A stretch of DNA of 64,000 bases, taken from Mycolicibacterium tusciae (GTDB lineage: Bacteria > Actinomycetota > Actinomycetes > Mycobacteriales > Mycobacteriaceae). Location of the stretch: assembly GCF_002086795.1 (NCBI RefSeq), contig NZ_MVIM01000019.1, positions 43,043 to 107,042 on the forward strand, given 5' to 3'. The stretch's first letter is position 1. Every line of letters starts with the position of its first letter. The translations under genes and the position numbers were made by a program. Of this stretch, positions 42,260 to 49,830 are shown in pieces. The notes beneath the pieces are model-generated. The model was given only the letters and a program-made list of their open reading frames with translations, was not told the DNA's origin and did not search any database.

Positions 42260-43075
42260 GTGGGCACGAACGTTAAACTCACTGACCTGCAGGACATGAA
42301 ACTGCGAGGGCAGAAGATCGTCGGTGTGGTGGCGTGGGACTACCAGATGGCACGGATAGTCGATCGTGCCGGCGTCGACTTGGTGTCGGTTGGTGACACT
42401 GTGGGAATCAACCTGTGGGGTCAGCCGAATCCGCTTGAAATCACCATGGATCAGATGGTCGTGGTGTGTCAGGCAGTGCGCCGCGGTGTCCGGCGCGCCT
42501 TGCTGTCCTGTGATTTCCCGTTCGGTCCGCTGCAGGACGGGCGAAAGAGTGCTGTGCGGGCGGCAATTCGTCTCGCCAAGGAAGCCGGCGTCGACATGGT
42601 GAAGCTAGACGGGGCATGCGATCATCTAGATGCCGTGACGGCGGTGGCGCGTGCAGGGATTCCCGTGTTTGCTCAGTTCGGGATCACACCGCAGACTTCT
42701 CTCAAATACGGTGTGATGTATAGCGCCACACCGAGCGCCAAGGATGCGGTTTCAGACGAACTTCTCGACGAGATGGTTTGTGAGGCTCGTCGTCTCGCTG
42801 ATGCGGGCGCGGTGCTGCTGAACTTCACGAATTCGGGACCCGTCGTTGGAGCGGCAGTGGCCGAGGCGGTGTCCATCCCGGTGCTCGGTGGGTTCGGTGG
42901 CGGCCCGTGGCTGGACGGCCGGATCCGGATGGCCACGGCCGCCATCGGTTACAGCGTCGATGGTCTCGACAGCCCACCAGATACCTATGCCAACGTCGCC
43001 CAGATCGCGCTGGACGCCATCACGGCGTATGCAGATGACGTGCGGGCTGCTCGCCAGATCAAGGGAGGTCTTTGA
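42260..43075 (+). CDS. PanB-fold (ketopantoate hydroxymethyltransferase-like) protein, altered active site
   Basis: A 271-residue TIM barrel from GTG at 42260 (AAGGAT upstream). It follows PanB: RGQKIVGVVAWDYQMARIV, SVGDTVGINLWG (metal Asp), LLSCDFPFGPL (second metal Asp), MVKLDGA, FGITPQTSLKYG and PVLGGFGGG. In PanB the catalytic Glu follows GAQLLVL; here the stretch is GAVLLNFTNSG, so the Glu is Asn. The His of PanB GHLGLTPQ is Gln (AQFGITPQ). Metal binding seems kept but ketopantoate synthesis is unlikely. It lies 11 bp after a small frame and overlaps the hydrolase start by 4 nt, so it probably performs an aldol-type or related step in module A. Function unknown. Confidence 0.8.
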   Translation: MGTNVKLTDLQDMKLRGQKIVGVVAWDYQMARIVDRAGVDLVSVGDTVGINLWGQPNPLEITMDQMVVVCQAVRRGVRRALLSCDFPFGPLQDGRKSAVRAAIRLAKEAGVDMVKLDGACDHLDAVTAVARAGIPVFAQFGITPQTSLKYGVMYSATPSAKDAVSDELLDEMVCEARRLADAGAVLLNFTNSGPVVGAAVAEAVSIPVLGGFGGGPWLDGRIRMATAAIGYSVDGLDSPPDTYANVAQIALDAITAYADDVRAARQIKGGL

Positions 43076-43938
43076 CGTTGAGCGTGGCTTCGGCGAAGAT
43101 CGATGGCATTGAAACCCGTTATGCGGTAGCGGGTTCGGGGCCACCGCTGCTGATGTTCTCGCCTGGCGGCTTCGCCGCCTCGATGGACGCGTGGGAGAAG
43201 CACGGCCTCTATCGTCGAACGCGGATGCTGTCACAGTTGCAGGAGCGGTTCCAATGCATCACGTTCGACAAGCGTGAGGCCGGTGAGTCTGGCGGGCGCG
43301 TCGAGCGTGTCTCATGGGCTCATTACGTGAGACAGGGTGTCGGCCTGTTGGACCATCTCGGGCTGGGCCGAGTGCATATCATGGGTGCCTGCGTTGGTTG
43401 TTCGATCGCGGCGTGCATCGCGAGCGCTCATCGCGAGCGCGTGGGAGGGATGGTGCTGTATTCGCCGGCCGGCGGCGTACAGTACCGGCGAAAGCAGCTC
43501 GAACGGTTCCGCGCCCACCTTGCCTACGCCGCGGAGCAGGGGCTGGCCGGTGTTGCCGACCTTGCGGCGACGACCCACGGCAACTTCACCTCAGACGCCA
43601 GACTGGGTCCGTGGGTCAGCGTGTTGCGCTCCGACCCTGATTTCGCCGCGCAGTACCGTGATCTCGGCAGCCTTCAATACCAGATCACTGTCGCGGCGAT
43701 GGCGGCTCTGTTGTTCGACCGTGACACCGTGCCTGGCCCTGAACCCGATGACCTACTGGTATCGGACGTGCCCGCGCTCATCGTGCCGGGTGAAGATGCA
43801 TCGCATGCGCCCTCGGCGGCGCGTTATCTACAGGAGTGCCTTCCCATCAACGAGTATTGGGACGTTCCGGTCGCAGCCCAGACCGCCGAAACTGCGCCGG
43901 CGCGGGTCATGAGTTTTCTGGGCTCAGTTGCCCTTTGA
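43072..43938 (+). CDS. Alpha/beta hydrolase with Cys nucleophile
   Basis: A 288-residue alpha/beta hydrolase starting at TTG 43072, overlapping the PanB-like stop. The N-terminal strand LLMFSPGGFAASMDAWEKHG sets the oxyanion region. The nucleophile elbow is MGACVGCSIA: the expected Ser of GxSxG is Cys. The acid/His are probably in VPGEDASHAPSAARYL. Cys nucleophiles are known in dienelactone hydrolases and a few related groups. The product overlaps the convergent GntR gene by 15 bp at its 3' end. A lactone, enol-lactone or C-C hydrolase in module A is plausible; not proved. Confidence 0.85.
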   Translation: MTLSVASAKIDGIETRYAVAGSGPPLLMFSPGGFAASMDAWEKHGLYRRTRMLSQLQERFQCITFDKREAGESGGRVERVSWAHYVRQGVGLLDHLGLGRVHIMGACVGCSIAACIASAHRERVGGMVLYSPAGGVQYRRKQLERFRAHLAYAAEQGLAGVADLAATTHGNFTSDARLGPWVSVLRSDPDFAAQYRDLGSLQYQITVAAMAALLFDRDTVPGPEPDDLLVSDVPALIVPGEDASHAPSAARYLQECLPINEYWDVPVAAQTAETAPARVMSFLGSVAL

Positions 43939-44670
43939 GACGTGCTTTGCCGTTCGGCCGATATGGGTACGCATCACGGAAGTCGCTTTGTCGACATCGC
44001 GCTTCTTGATCGCCGCCACAAACTGGCGGTGCTCCCGAATGCCTCGGATACCCATCTCCGGGTGTGACTGCTGGACGTGGCGCATCGAGAGCAGAGTGGG
44101 TCCGTGGAAAGAGTCAGCCAGCATCGCGATTGCCTTGTTATGGCTGGCCTGGGCGACGCGTGTATGGAACTCCGCTGACAGTTCCATCGGATAGAAACCT
44201 TCTTTCAAAGCCGCGTCGCCCCGGTTGCAGATCTCTGTCAGTTCGTCGATGTCCTGTTCAGTCGCACGCTCGCACACGAGCGGGATGATTCCGATCTCGA
44301 AAACCTGCCGCGCTTCGGTCACATCTTTGTCGGTCAGGCCCGACAAGCTGAGCAGATCCTCGATGCCTTCACCAATACGCTGGCTCGTTGGCGCCGTCAC
44401 AAACGCGCCGCCGTGGGCGCCGACCTTGATGCGCACCATGCCGTTCGCCTCGAGGCCGCGCAGTGCTTCGCGCACCGTAACCCGGCTCACCCCGAGCTTG
44501 TCACCAAGTTCACGTTCGGCAGGCAGGCGGTCGCCCGGCCGCAGCTGACCTTCCCGAATCAACACACGTATCTGGTCGACAATCATCGCCGAGGCCCGGC
44601 CCGGACTGACCGGGCTGAACATCGAATCAGCCGGCGGTGGGGTCGTCGCGGGACTCTCGGATGCAGGCAT
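43924..44670 (-). CDS. GntR-family regulator, FadR/FCD subfamily
   Basis: A 248-residue GntR protein from ATG at 44670. The winged helix reads IREGQLRPGDRLPAERELGDKLGVSRVTVREALRGLEANGMV near residues 35-75. The C-terminal FCD domain is marked by ARQVFEIGIIPLVCERA, FHTRVAQASHNKAIAML and EHRQFVAAIKKRDVDKATSVMRTHI, including the usual metal-binding Asp/His positions. It probably represses module A until a catabolic acid binds; the operators at 40632 and perhaps 47672/47962 carry the right half-sites. It is convergent with the hydrolase gene. Confidence 0.92.
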   Translation of the reverse strand: MPASESPATTPPPADSMFSPVSPGRASAMIVDQIRVLIREGQLRPGDRLPAERELGDKLGVSRVTVREALRGLEANGMVRIKVGAHGGAFVTAPTSQRIGEGIEDLLSLSGLTDKDVTEARQVFEIGIIPLVCERATEQDIDELTEICNRGDAALKEGFYPMELSAEFHTRVAQASHNKAIAMLADSFHGPTLLSMRHVQQSHPEMGIRGIREHRQFVAAIKKRDVDKATSVMRTHIGRTAKHVSKGN

Positions 44671-44746
44671 GGACCAATGATAAGGCCAAGATCGCCCCGG
44701 CAGTACGGCGGCCATCCGCCACTTGAGCGCCGGCGTGGCGGGGGGC

Positions 44747-44929
44747 TTAGAGGTAGACGCCTCCTCGTAACAGTGGCACTAGCTTATCGCCTGTGTCATG
44801 ACGCAGCGCCGCTCCGGTCGGTATGTCCAGGGCACGTACCTGCGCGGGCATCATCTGTTCCACGATCGTACGAATCATTCGCAGTCGATTCCCATGTGCC
44901 ACAACTAATGTGACTGGCTGGTCCGCCAT
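44747..44929 (-). pseudogene. Phosphoglycerate mutase C-terminal fragment
   Basis: About 60 residues, MADQPVTLVVAHGNRLRMI through DIPTGAALRHDTGD to LLRGGVYL, match the end of 2,3-bisphosphoglycerate-dependent phosphoglycerate mutase (VAHGNxLRxxxK...xIPTGxPLxYE...). The N-terminal two thirds, with the RHG catalytic His motif, are missing, and upstream codons are unrelated. It lies upstream of the GntR gene in the same direction. The rest of the 470-bp gap between the GntR start and the ferredoxin gene shows nothing else I can support. This is gene debris in the island. Confidence 0.75.
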
Positions 44930-45139
44930 TCCACTGCTATAGCGGAATTCTAATAGGGCAGAACCCGTGTCATCAGTCGATCCGCCGCGAGCAGCGGCGG
45001 AAATCCCTGTGGCAGCTCGCCACGATTGCGTGCGATTCACAGCCGTTCGCGTCGATGGGCATCCTTTTCCGTCCCGTACCCCGTAGGTGCCAACGCAAGG
45101 TATTATGGTCAGTCCTTAATCTTTTGACTGGAGCATTAG

Positions 45140-45463
45140 ATGCCGAAGGTTGTCTTCATCGCTTTGGACGGTGTGCAGCGCGTGGTGGACGCGCATCCCG
45201 GCGAGTCGGTCATGGCCGCCGCAGTACGCAGCGGCGTCCCCGGCATCGTCGGCGAGTGTGGCGGAAACTGCAGCTGTGCCACCTGCCACATCTATGTCGA
45301 CGAAGAGTTCGCTGTGTACGTTGGTGGGCCTGAGGAAATGGAAGAGGACGTGCTCGAACTCGGTGCTGCCGCCGAGCGGCGTGAGTCCAGCCGATTGTCT
45401 TGTCAGATCACGATGATCGAGTCGCTCGACGGCCTGATCGTTCACATCCCTGAGGAGCAGTGA
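45140..45463 (+). CDS. [2Fe-2S] ferredoxin, adrenodoxin/putidaredoxin type
   Basis: A 107-residue ferredoxin. The cluster ligands follow the C-x5-C-x2-C...C pattern: GECGGNCSCATCH near residues 38-48 and LSCQ near residue 86. The N-terminal beta strand MPKVVFIALDGVQRVVDA and PGESVMAAAVRSGVPGI fit the P450-serving group. GGAGC precedes the ATG. The reductase gene overlaps its stop by 4 nt. It probably carries electrons to the CYP199-like P450 at 50958, possibly also to the Rieske oxygenase at 40708. Confidence 0.95.
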   Translation: MPKVVFIALDGVQRVVDAHPGESVMAAAVRSGVPGIVGECGGNCSCATCHIYVDEEFAVYVGGPEEMEEDVLELGAAAERRESSRLSCQITMIESLDGLIVHIPEEQ

Positions 45464-46740
45464 GGGTGAGCGCAGGGACGTTGATCGTCGGTGCCAGTCA
45501 AGCAGGAATGCAACTGGCCCTTTCGCTTCGTGAAGCAGGAGAAGGCGGACCAATAACACTAGTGGGCGAGGAGCCGCACGCGCCGTACCAACGGCCCCCA
45601 TTGTCGAAGTCCTACTTGCAAGGCGGCATCGGCTTCGAACAGCTACTACTCCGTGCCCCGAAGTATCTGGCCGACCAGGACATTTCGGTACTCACGGGTG
45701 AGCTTGTCAATTGGCTTGAACTCGAGGGCGAGGGGCCGTCAGGAGTCGCCCTTACAGCGTCAGGAGAAACGCTGTGGTTCGACAAGTTGGCGTTGACTGT
45801 TGGCGCCAGTCCGCGACGACTGGCCGTGCCGGGCGCCGATCTCGATGGGGTGATCTATCTCCGGACAGCGAATGACGCCGCGAAGCTGCGACAGCTCCAG
45901 GGCGAAGCAGAATCCGTCGTCGTGGTCGGCGGCGGGTTCATCGGACTCGAAGCCGCGGCGGTTGCGCGTGCCCAAGGTAAAACGGTGACCGTTGTTGAGG
46001 CCGCCGATCGGTTGATGGGGCGAGCCGTGGCACCCGTGGTCTCCGACTTCTACCTCGATGCGCACGCGCGCCGCGGCGTCACCATACGTCTGAACGCGGA
46101 AGTAATGTCGCTGACCGGGCAGGATGCGCGCGTGCAGTCGGTGGAATTATCAGACGGCAGCAGCCTTCCCGCAGATCTTGTAATTATCGGTATCGGAGTC
46201 GTGCCACGGACCGAACTGGCGGACCAACTGGATCTTGTTTGTGACGGTGGCATTGTTGTCGACCGCTTCGCACGTACCAGCAATCCGAACGTCGTAGCGG
46301 CGGGCGATTGCACTGTTCAACCCGATTGGCGTACCGGCAGCGGCAAAGTGCGCTTGGAGTCGGTTCAAAACGCCATAATTCAGGCCAAAGCGGCTGCCGC
46401 GACATTGACGGGCAGGGTGGAGTCAGACCTGCCGGTGCCGCGGTTCTGGTCCGAACAGTTCGATCTCAAGCTTCGTATCGCCGGCTTGTCGAGGGGACAC
46501 GACTATTACTTGGTTCGCGGCGCTCCCGAACGTGAGTCATTCTCCGTGCTCTATTACCACGACGACGCTTTGATGGCGGTTGACTCCGTCAACGCGCCAG
46601 GTGACTACATGGCAGTACAAAAGGTGCTCACCCAAGGATCCACAATCCGGGCCCAGGATGCCCGCGATGTCTCGGTTTCGCTTCGCGAACTGATCCGTCC
46701 CGCACCCGCGGAAGCTAGACGAATACGTCATCGATCTTGA
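45460..46740 (+). CDS. FAD-dependent NAD(P)H-ferredoxin reductase
   Basis: A 426-residue reductase of the putidaredoxin-reductase type. FAD motif LIVGASQAGMQLALSL at the N-terminus, PYQRPPLSKSYLQG near residue 45, NAD(P)H motif VVVGGGFIGLEAAAVARAQG near residue 148, second FAD motif NVVAAGDCTVQ near residue 286, and C-terminal FWSEQFDLKLRIAGLSRG. It reduces the [2Fe-2S] ferredoxin directly upstream. The gene start overlaps that ferredoxin's stop. Its 3' end overlaps the convergent decarboxylase-like gene by 26 bp. Confidence 0.94.
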   Translation: MRVSAGTLIVGASQAGMQLALSLREAGEGGPITLVGEEPHAPYQRPPLSKSYLQGGIGFEQLLLRAPKYLADQDISVLTGELVNWLELEGEGPSGVALTASGETLWFDKLALTVGASPRRLAVPGADLDGVIYLRTANDAAKLRQLQGEAESVVVVGGGFIGLEAAAVARAQGKTVTVVEAADRLMGRAVAPVVSDFYLDAHARRGVTIRLNAEVMSLTGQDARVQSVELSDGSSLPADLVIIGIGVVPRTELADQLDLVCDGGIVVDRFARTSNPNVVAAGDCTVQPDWRTGSGKVRLESVQNAIIQAKAAAATLTGRVESDLPVPRFWSEQFDLKLRIAGLSRGHDYYLVRGAPERESFSVLYYHDDALMAVDSVNAPGDYMAVQKVLTQGSTIRAQDARDVSVSLRELIRPAPAEARRIRHRS

Positions 46741-47638
46741 TCGGTCGGCTCAAAATGTGTTGCGCCAGTGCGAAGTCCAACAATTGCTCGAGCATTGGCC
46801 GGTTGAGCTCGACACCATAGGGCAGCGGGTCTGCGCCCGTCGTCTTCATCACCTCGGCGTACATCCGATCGGTTGGGCTGGTCACCTGTCCGTCGGCGAG
46901 CCGAGCGACATAGCGCTCCTTAGCTTTACTGAATGCTGCGTACACTGCAGCCGCAGCGTCCGGGTAGCGCTGCAGCACCTCGTCCTTGAGGACTATGAGG
47001 TGATTGATGGGGTAAAACGAACGATCACGCAGGGCGGTGATTGCGGCACCGTGGGGGTCGGCGATCAACGGCGCGATATCAGGATGGTCGACGTCGACGC
47101 CGATGACCGCATCGATTTCGCCTGCGATCAACATATCGGCCATGTCTGCGCTGGGGCCGGCGGAGACCACGTTGGACGGAGGGACGTACGACTCCACGTG
47201 TTCATCGCCGGAAAGCAGCCAAGTCACTCGGTCGAGGTCGACGTCGTATTCCGAGGCGAGAATGCCGCGCGCCCACACACCGGTGGTGACGGTATACCCG
47301 CGGTTGACGCCGACCCGCCGGCCTTCGAGGTCTTTCGGGTGTCGGATCGTCGAGTGCCGGTTGTACAGGATGGCCCCGTGGTGAAACCCCCGCACGAGAA
47401 AGACTGGTAAGGCGGTGAAGGCGACACCGTGTTCACGTGCGGTCAGGTAGGTCGTGAGCGCCATCTCGCTGACGTCGAACTCCAGGTGCCGAACCATTCG
47501 GCGGAACCCCTTGACCAACACGGGTATTTCCTCGAACTTCAGCTGAAATCCTGCAGGAGCTACCGAGCCGTCCTTGACGGCTTGGTTGGCTCCTTGAGAG
47601 CGCGTCAGCGTGGTCAGCACGCGGCGGTTTTCGGGCAT
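46715..47638 (-). CDS. 4,5-Dihydroxyphthalate decarboxylase-like protein (periplasmic-binding-protein fold)
   Basis: A 307-residue protein of the family that holds 4,5-dihydroxyphthalate decarboxylase (Pht5). Markers are LVKGFRRMVRHLEFDVSEMALTTYL near residue 40, LPVFLVRGFHHGAILYNR near residue 77, LEGRRVGVNRGYTVTTGVWARGIL near residue 105 and the NHLIVLKDEVLQRYP region. From ATG 47638, with GGAG 4 nt upstream, no signal peptide is present, so it should be a cytoplasmic enzyme rather than a transporter part. The frame continues to 47692 through an operator-like repeat. The family turns 4,5-dihydroxyphthalate to protocatechuate; an ABC-type binding protein is the alternative. Confidence 0.8.
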   Translation of the reverse strand: MPENRRVLTTLTRSQGANQAVKDGSVAPAGFQLKFEEIPVLVKGFRRMVRHLEFDVSEMALTTYLTAREHGVAFTALPVFLVRGFHHGAILYNRHSTIRHPKDLEGRRVGVNRGYTVTTGVWARGILASEYDVDLDRVTWLLSGDEHVESYVPPSNVVSAGPSADMADMLIAGEIDAVIGVDVDHPDIAPLIADPHGAAITALRDRSFYPINHLIVLKDEVLQRYPDAAAAVYAAFSKAKERYVARLADGQVTSPTDRMYAEVMKTTGADPLPYGVELNRPMLEQLLDFALAQHILSRPIKIDDVFV

Positions 47639-47671
47639 CAGTCTCCGGGCACTGGCGGCTTGGATAGCATA

Positions 47672-47698
47672 TTGGTAAATTGGCATGACCATTGTGTC
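47672..47698. repeat. Operator-like direct repeat, copy 1
   Basis: A 27-base sequence with the core GGTAAATTGGCATGACCAT. It stands 34 bp upstream of the decarboxylase-like start. Its second copy is at 47962-47988. The core TGGCATGACCAT matches 9 of 12 bases of TGGTATTACAAT in the palindrome at 40632, so the GntR protein may bind here. Confidence 0.55.
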
Positions 47699-47961
47699 AC
47701 GGTCGCTGTGGGCAGTAGCAAGTCATGCCATTATTCGGAATCATCACCGCGGCAGAACAGGCGATTTGCGGATCGCCCTGCGGCGAGCGCGGCAGTCTGA
47801 GGCGCCGGGTTTGAGCACATCGCGCTGATGCTGAGGCACCGTATCCGGATCGTGTCGCGGAGTGTGTTGCCGAAACGATCATTCCCGAGGGTCGAAGGAC
47901 TGGCGGCGTGGCAACGCCTTGGAAAACGGGCAGTTACCGGCAATGGCGGCCGACGCTGCAG
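47699..47961. other. Intergenic stretch between two operator-like repeats
   Basis: This gap separates the divergent decarboxylase-like and alcohol dehydrogenase genes. No coding frame resembling a known protein is seen on either strand. Reverse-strand frames are open, but their codons look non-coding. It probably holds both promoters; no -10/-35 pair is convincing. Confidence 0.5.
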
Positions 47962-47988
47962 ATGGTAAATTGGCATGACCATCGTGCC
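47962..47988. repeat. Operator-like direct repeat, copy 2
   Basis: The second copy of the 27-base repeat at 47672-47698, differing at about three positions and in the same orientation. It ends 22 bp before the alcohol dehydrogenase start at 48011. Together the copies flank the divergent promoter region, which suggests a shared regulator and possibly DNA looping. Confidence 0.55.
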
Positions 47989-48010
47989 ATAAGGTGATTG
48001 CGAGGATGAG

Positions 48011-49135
48011 TTGGTCGAGCGCGTTCTGGCTGCTGTACGTACGGCGCCGAACACCACAGAGTTGCGGGAGTTGCCCCGGCCGGAACTGTCCGATGATTCC
48101 GCGCTGCTGAAGGTCGAGGTCGCGGGGATATGCGGCACGGATGTCAAGATGTATTCCAAACCGCCGTTCGACGAGCCGGTGATTATGGGCCACGAGAACG
48201 TCGGCATCATCGCCGCGGCGGGAAAGAAGTTCACGCGGTTGCACGGTGTGGGCGAAGGCGACCGAATCTTCGTCGAGCATTACGTTGGTTGCTATCAGTG
48301 CGAATGGTGCCGAATCGGCGAGTACCGCCACTGCGAGGCAACGGACTGGCGAACGAACGCCGATGCGCGCAGATACGGTTACACCTCAGCCAACAACGCC
48401 GGAACGCTGTGGGGTGGCTTCTCCGAATACATGTACTTGCCGTGGAATGCCGTGGTACACAAGGTGCCCGAAAGTGTCGATGCTGAACTGGCCGGTCTCG
48501 TTACTCCCTTGTCGAACGGCATCGAGTGGGCACTGATCGCCGCGGGTGTCGGTTACGCCGACACTGTTCTGATTCAAGGGCCGGGCCAGCAGGGACTGTC
48601 GCAAGTCGTGGCTTGCAAGCAAGCCGGCGCGTCCCAAATCATCGTTACGGGCGCTTCTCGGGACAAAGCTCGCCTGGACCTCGCGTTGGAGCTCGGTGCA
48701 GACGAGGTCATCGACATCGACGCCGAAGCTCCCTACGACCGGATCGTGGATCTGACCAACGGGCGCGGCGTCGACTTCGTGCTCGACTGCACCTCGCGGG
48801 CTGGTGTGGAACCGGTGTTGCTCGGTATCGACGCCTTGAAACGCCGTGAGGGCACAATGCTCATCCAGGGGGAACTTGCCGCGTTCCCTGATTTCCCGGT
48901 GAAAAAGCTCACGGAGAAGGCCATCACGATCAGAAGCGCACGCGGCCATAGTTACCGCGCGTGTGAGCTTGCACTCAAACAGCTTGCGTCGCACAGGTTT
49001 CCGCTGGAGCGGCTGTCGACGCACAAATTCCCGCTCGATCAGGTCGACAGGGCTATCCGAGCGCTGGCTGGTGACACAGAGGACGCCGACGTGATCCACA
49101 TTTCGCTGATGCCTTGGCTGGGAAGGGAGTCTTGA
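48011..49135 (+). CDS. Zinc-dependent alcohol dehydrogenase (MDR family)
   Basis: A 374-residue Zn-type medium-chain dehydrogenase from TTG 48011 (GAGG 5 nt upstream). Catalytic zinc ligands are GICGTD and IMGHENVG, the structural zinc loop is CYQCEWCRIGEYRHC, and the cofactor region is VLIQGPGQQGLSQVVACK, where the usual GxGxxG is kept as GPGQQG. It should oxidise an alcohol or reduce an aldehyde. The RraA-like gene follows at once. With the P450 and the aldehyde dehydrogenase it could form an alcohol-to-acid oxidation series; that is inference. Confidence 0.92.
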   Translation: MVERVLAAVRTAPNTTELRELPRPELSDDSALLKVEVAGICGTDVKMYSKPPFDEPVIMGHENVGIIAAAGKKFTRLHGVGEGDRIFVEHYVGCYQCEWCRIGEYRHCEATDWRTNADARRYGYTSANNAGTLWGGFSEYMYLPWNAVVHKVPESVDAELAGLVTPLSNGIEWALIAAGVGYADTVLIQGPGQQGLSQVVACKQAGASQIIVTGASRDKARLDLALELGADEVIDIDAEAPYDRIVDLTNGRGVDFVLDCTSRAGVEPVLLGIDALKRREGTMLIQGELAAFPDFPVKKLTEKAITIRSARGHSYRACELALKQLASHRFPLERLSTHKFPLDQVDRAIRALAGDTEDADVIHISLMPWLGRES

Positions 49136-49137
49136 CG

Positions 49138-49830
49138 GTGTCTGTCGTCATCCGCAATCCGCCTCGCGCCCATCCCGCGGTGCGGGATGAACTCGCCCAG
49201 TTCGGAGTTGCGACCATTCATGAAGCACAGGGCCGCACCGGGCTGCTCGCTGCGTACATGAGGCCGATCTACACCGGTGCACGGGTCTGCGGATCGGCGG
49301 TGACTGTCAGTGTCCCGTCAGATGACAACTGGATGGTCCATGTGGCGGTGGAGCAGTGTCAGGCAGGCGATGTCTTGGTGATCGCTCCCGAAGAGCCCTC
49401 GGAGTATGGGTATTTCGGTGAACTGCTGGCCACGGCACTCGCGGCCCGGGGTGTCGGTGGTCTGATGATCGACGCCGGATGCCGGGACGTCGCTGAACTC
49501 GCCGCCATGAAGTTTCCGGTCTGGTCAAAATGTGTCTCAGCACAGGGGACGGTTAAAAAACGCCTTGGTTCGGTCAATATTGGGATCACGTGCGCCGGCG
49601 CATGGGTCGAACCGGGTGACGTCGTGGTCGGCGACGACGACGGTGTCGTAGTCGTCCCCCGCACGGAGGCCGCTGCCGTCGCAGCGGCATCCAAGCTGCG
49701 CGAGACCAAGGAAGCCGCGAACCGGAAGCGTTACATGCGTGGTGAACTCAGCCTCGACGTCAACAACATGCGTGGCGACCTTGCCCGCGCGGGGTTGCGC
49801 TATGTCGACTACGAGGACGCCGTGCGGTGA
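49138..49830 (+). CDS. RraA-fold aldolase (LigK/HMG aldolase-like)
   Basis: A 230-residue RraA-fold protein. Characteristic blocks are FGVATIHEAQGRTGLL, AVTVSVPSDDNWMVHVAVEQCQAGDV and GGLMIDAGCRDVAEL, where the Arg-Asp pair is the catalytic/metal site of 4-hydroxy-4-methyl-2-oxoglutarate and 4-carboxy-4-hydroxy-2-oxoadipate (CHA) aldolases. GTG at 49138 has AGGGAG 8 nt upstream; TTG 49132 is a less likely start. CHA aldolase ends the protocatechuate 4,5-cleavage pathway, giving pyruvate and oxaloacetate, and the LigJ-like hydratase next door makes CHA. This pairing strongly supports that role. Confidence 0.85.
   Translation: MSVVIRNPPRAHPAVRDELAQFGVATIHEAQGRTGLLAAYMRPIYTGARVCGSAVTVSVPSDDNWMVHVAVEQCQAGDVLVIAPEEPSEYGYFGELLATALAARGVGGLMIDAGCRDVAELAAMKFPVWSKCVSAQGTVKKRLGSVNIGITCAGAWVEPGDVVVGDDDGVVVVPRTEAAAVAAASKLRETKEAANRKRYMRGELSLDVNNMRGDLARAGLRYVDYEDAVR

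Noticed and set aside
47731..48234. Reverse-strand open frame of 167 codons
   Set aside because: It overlaps the alcohol dehydrogenase start and the operator-like repeat, with no recognisable motif; Ser/Arg-rich shadow composition.
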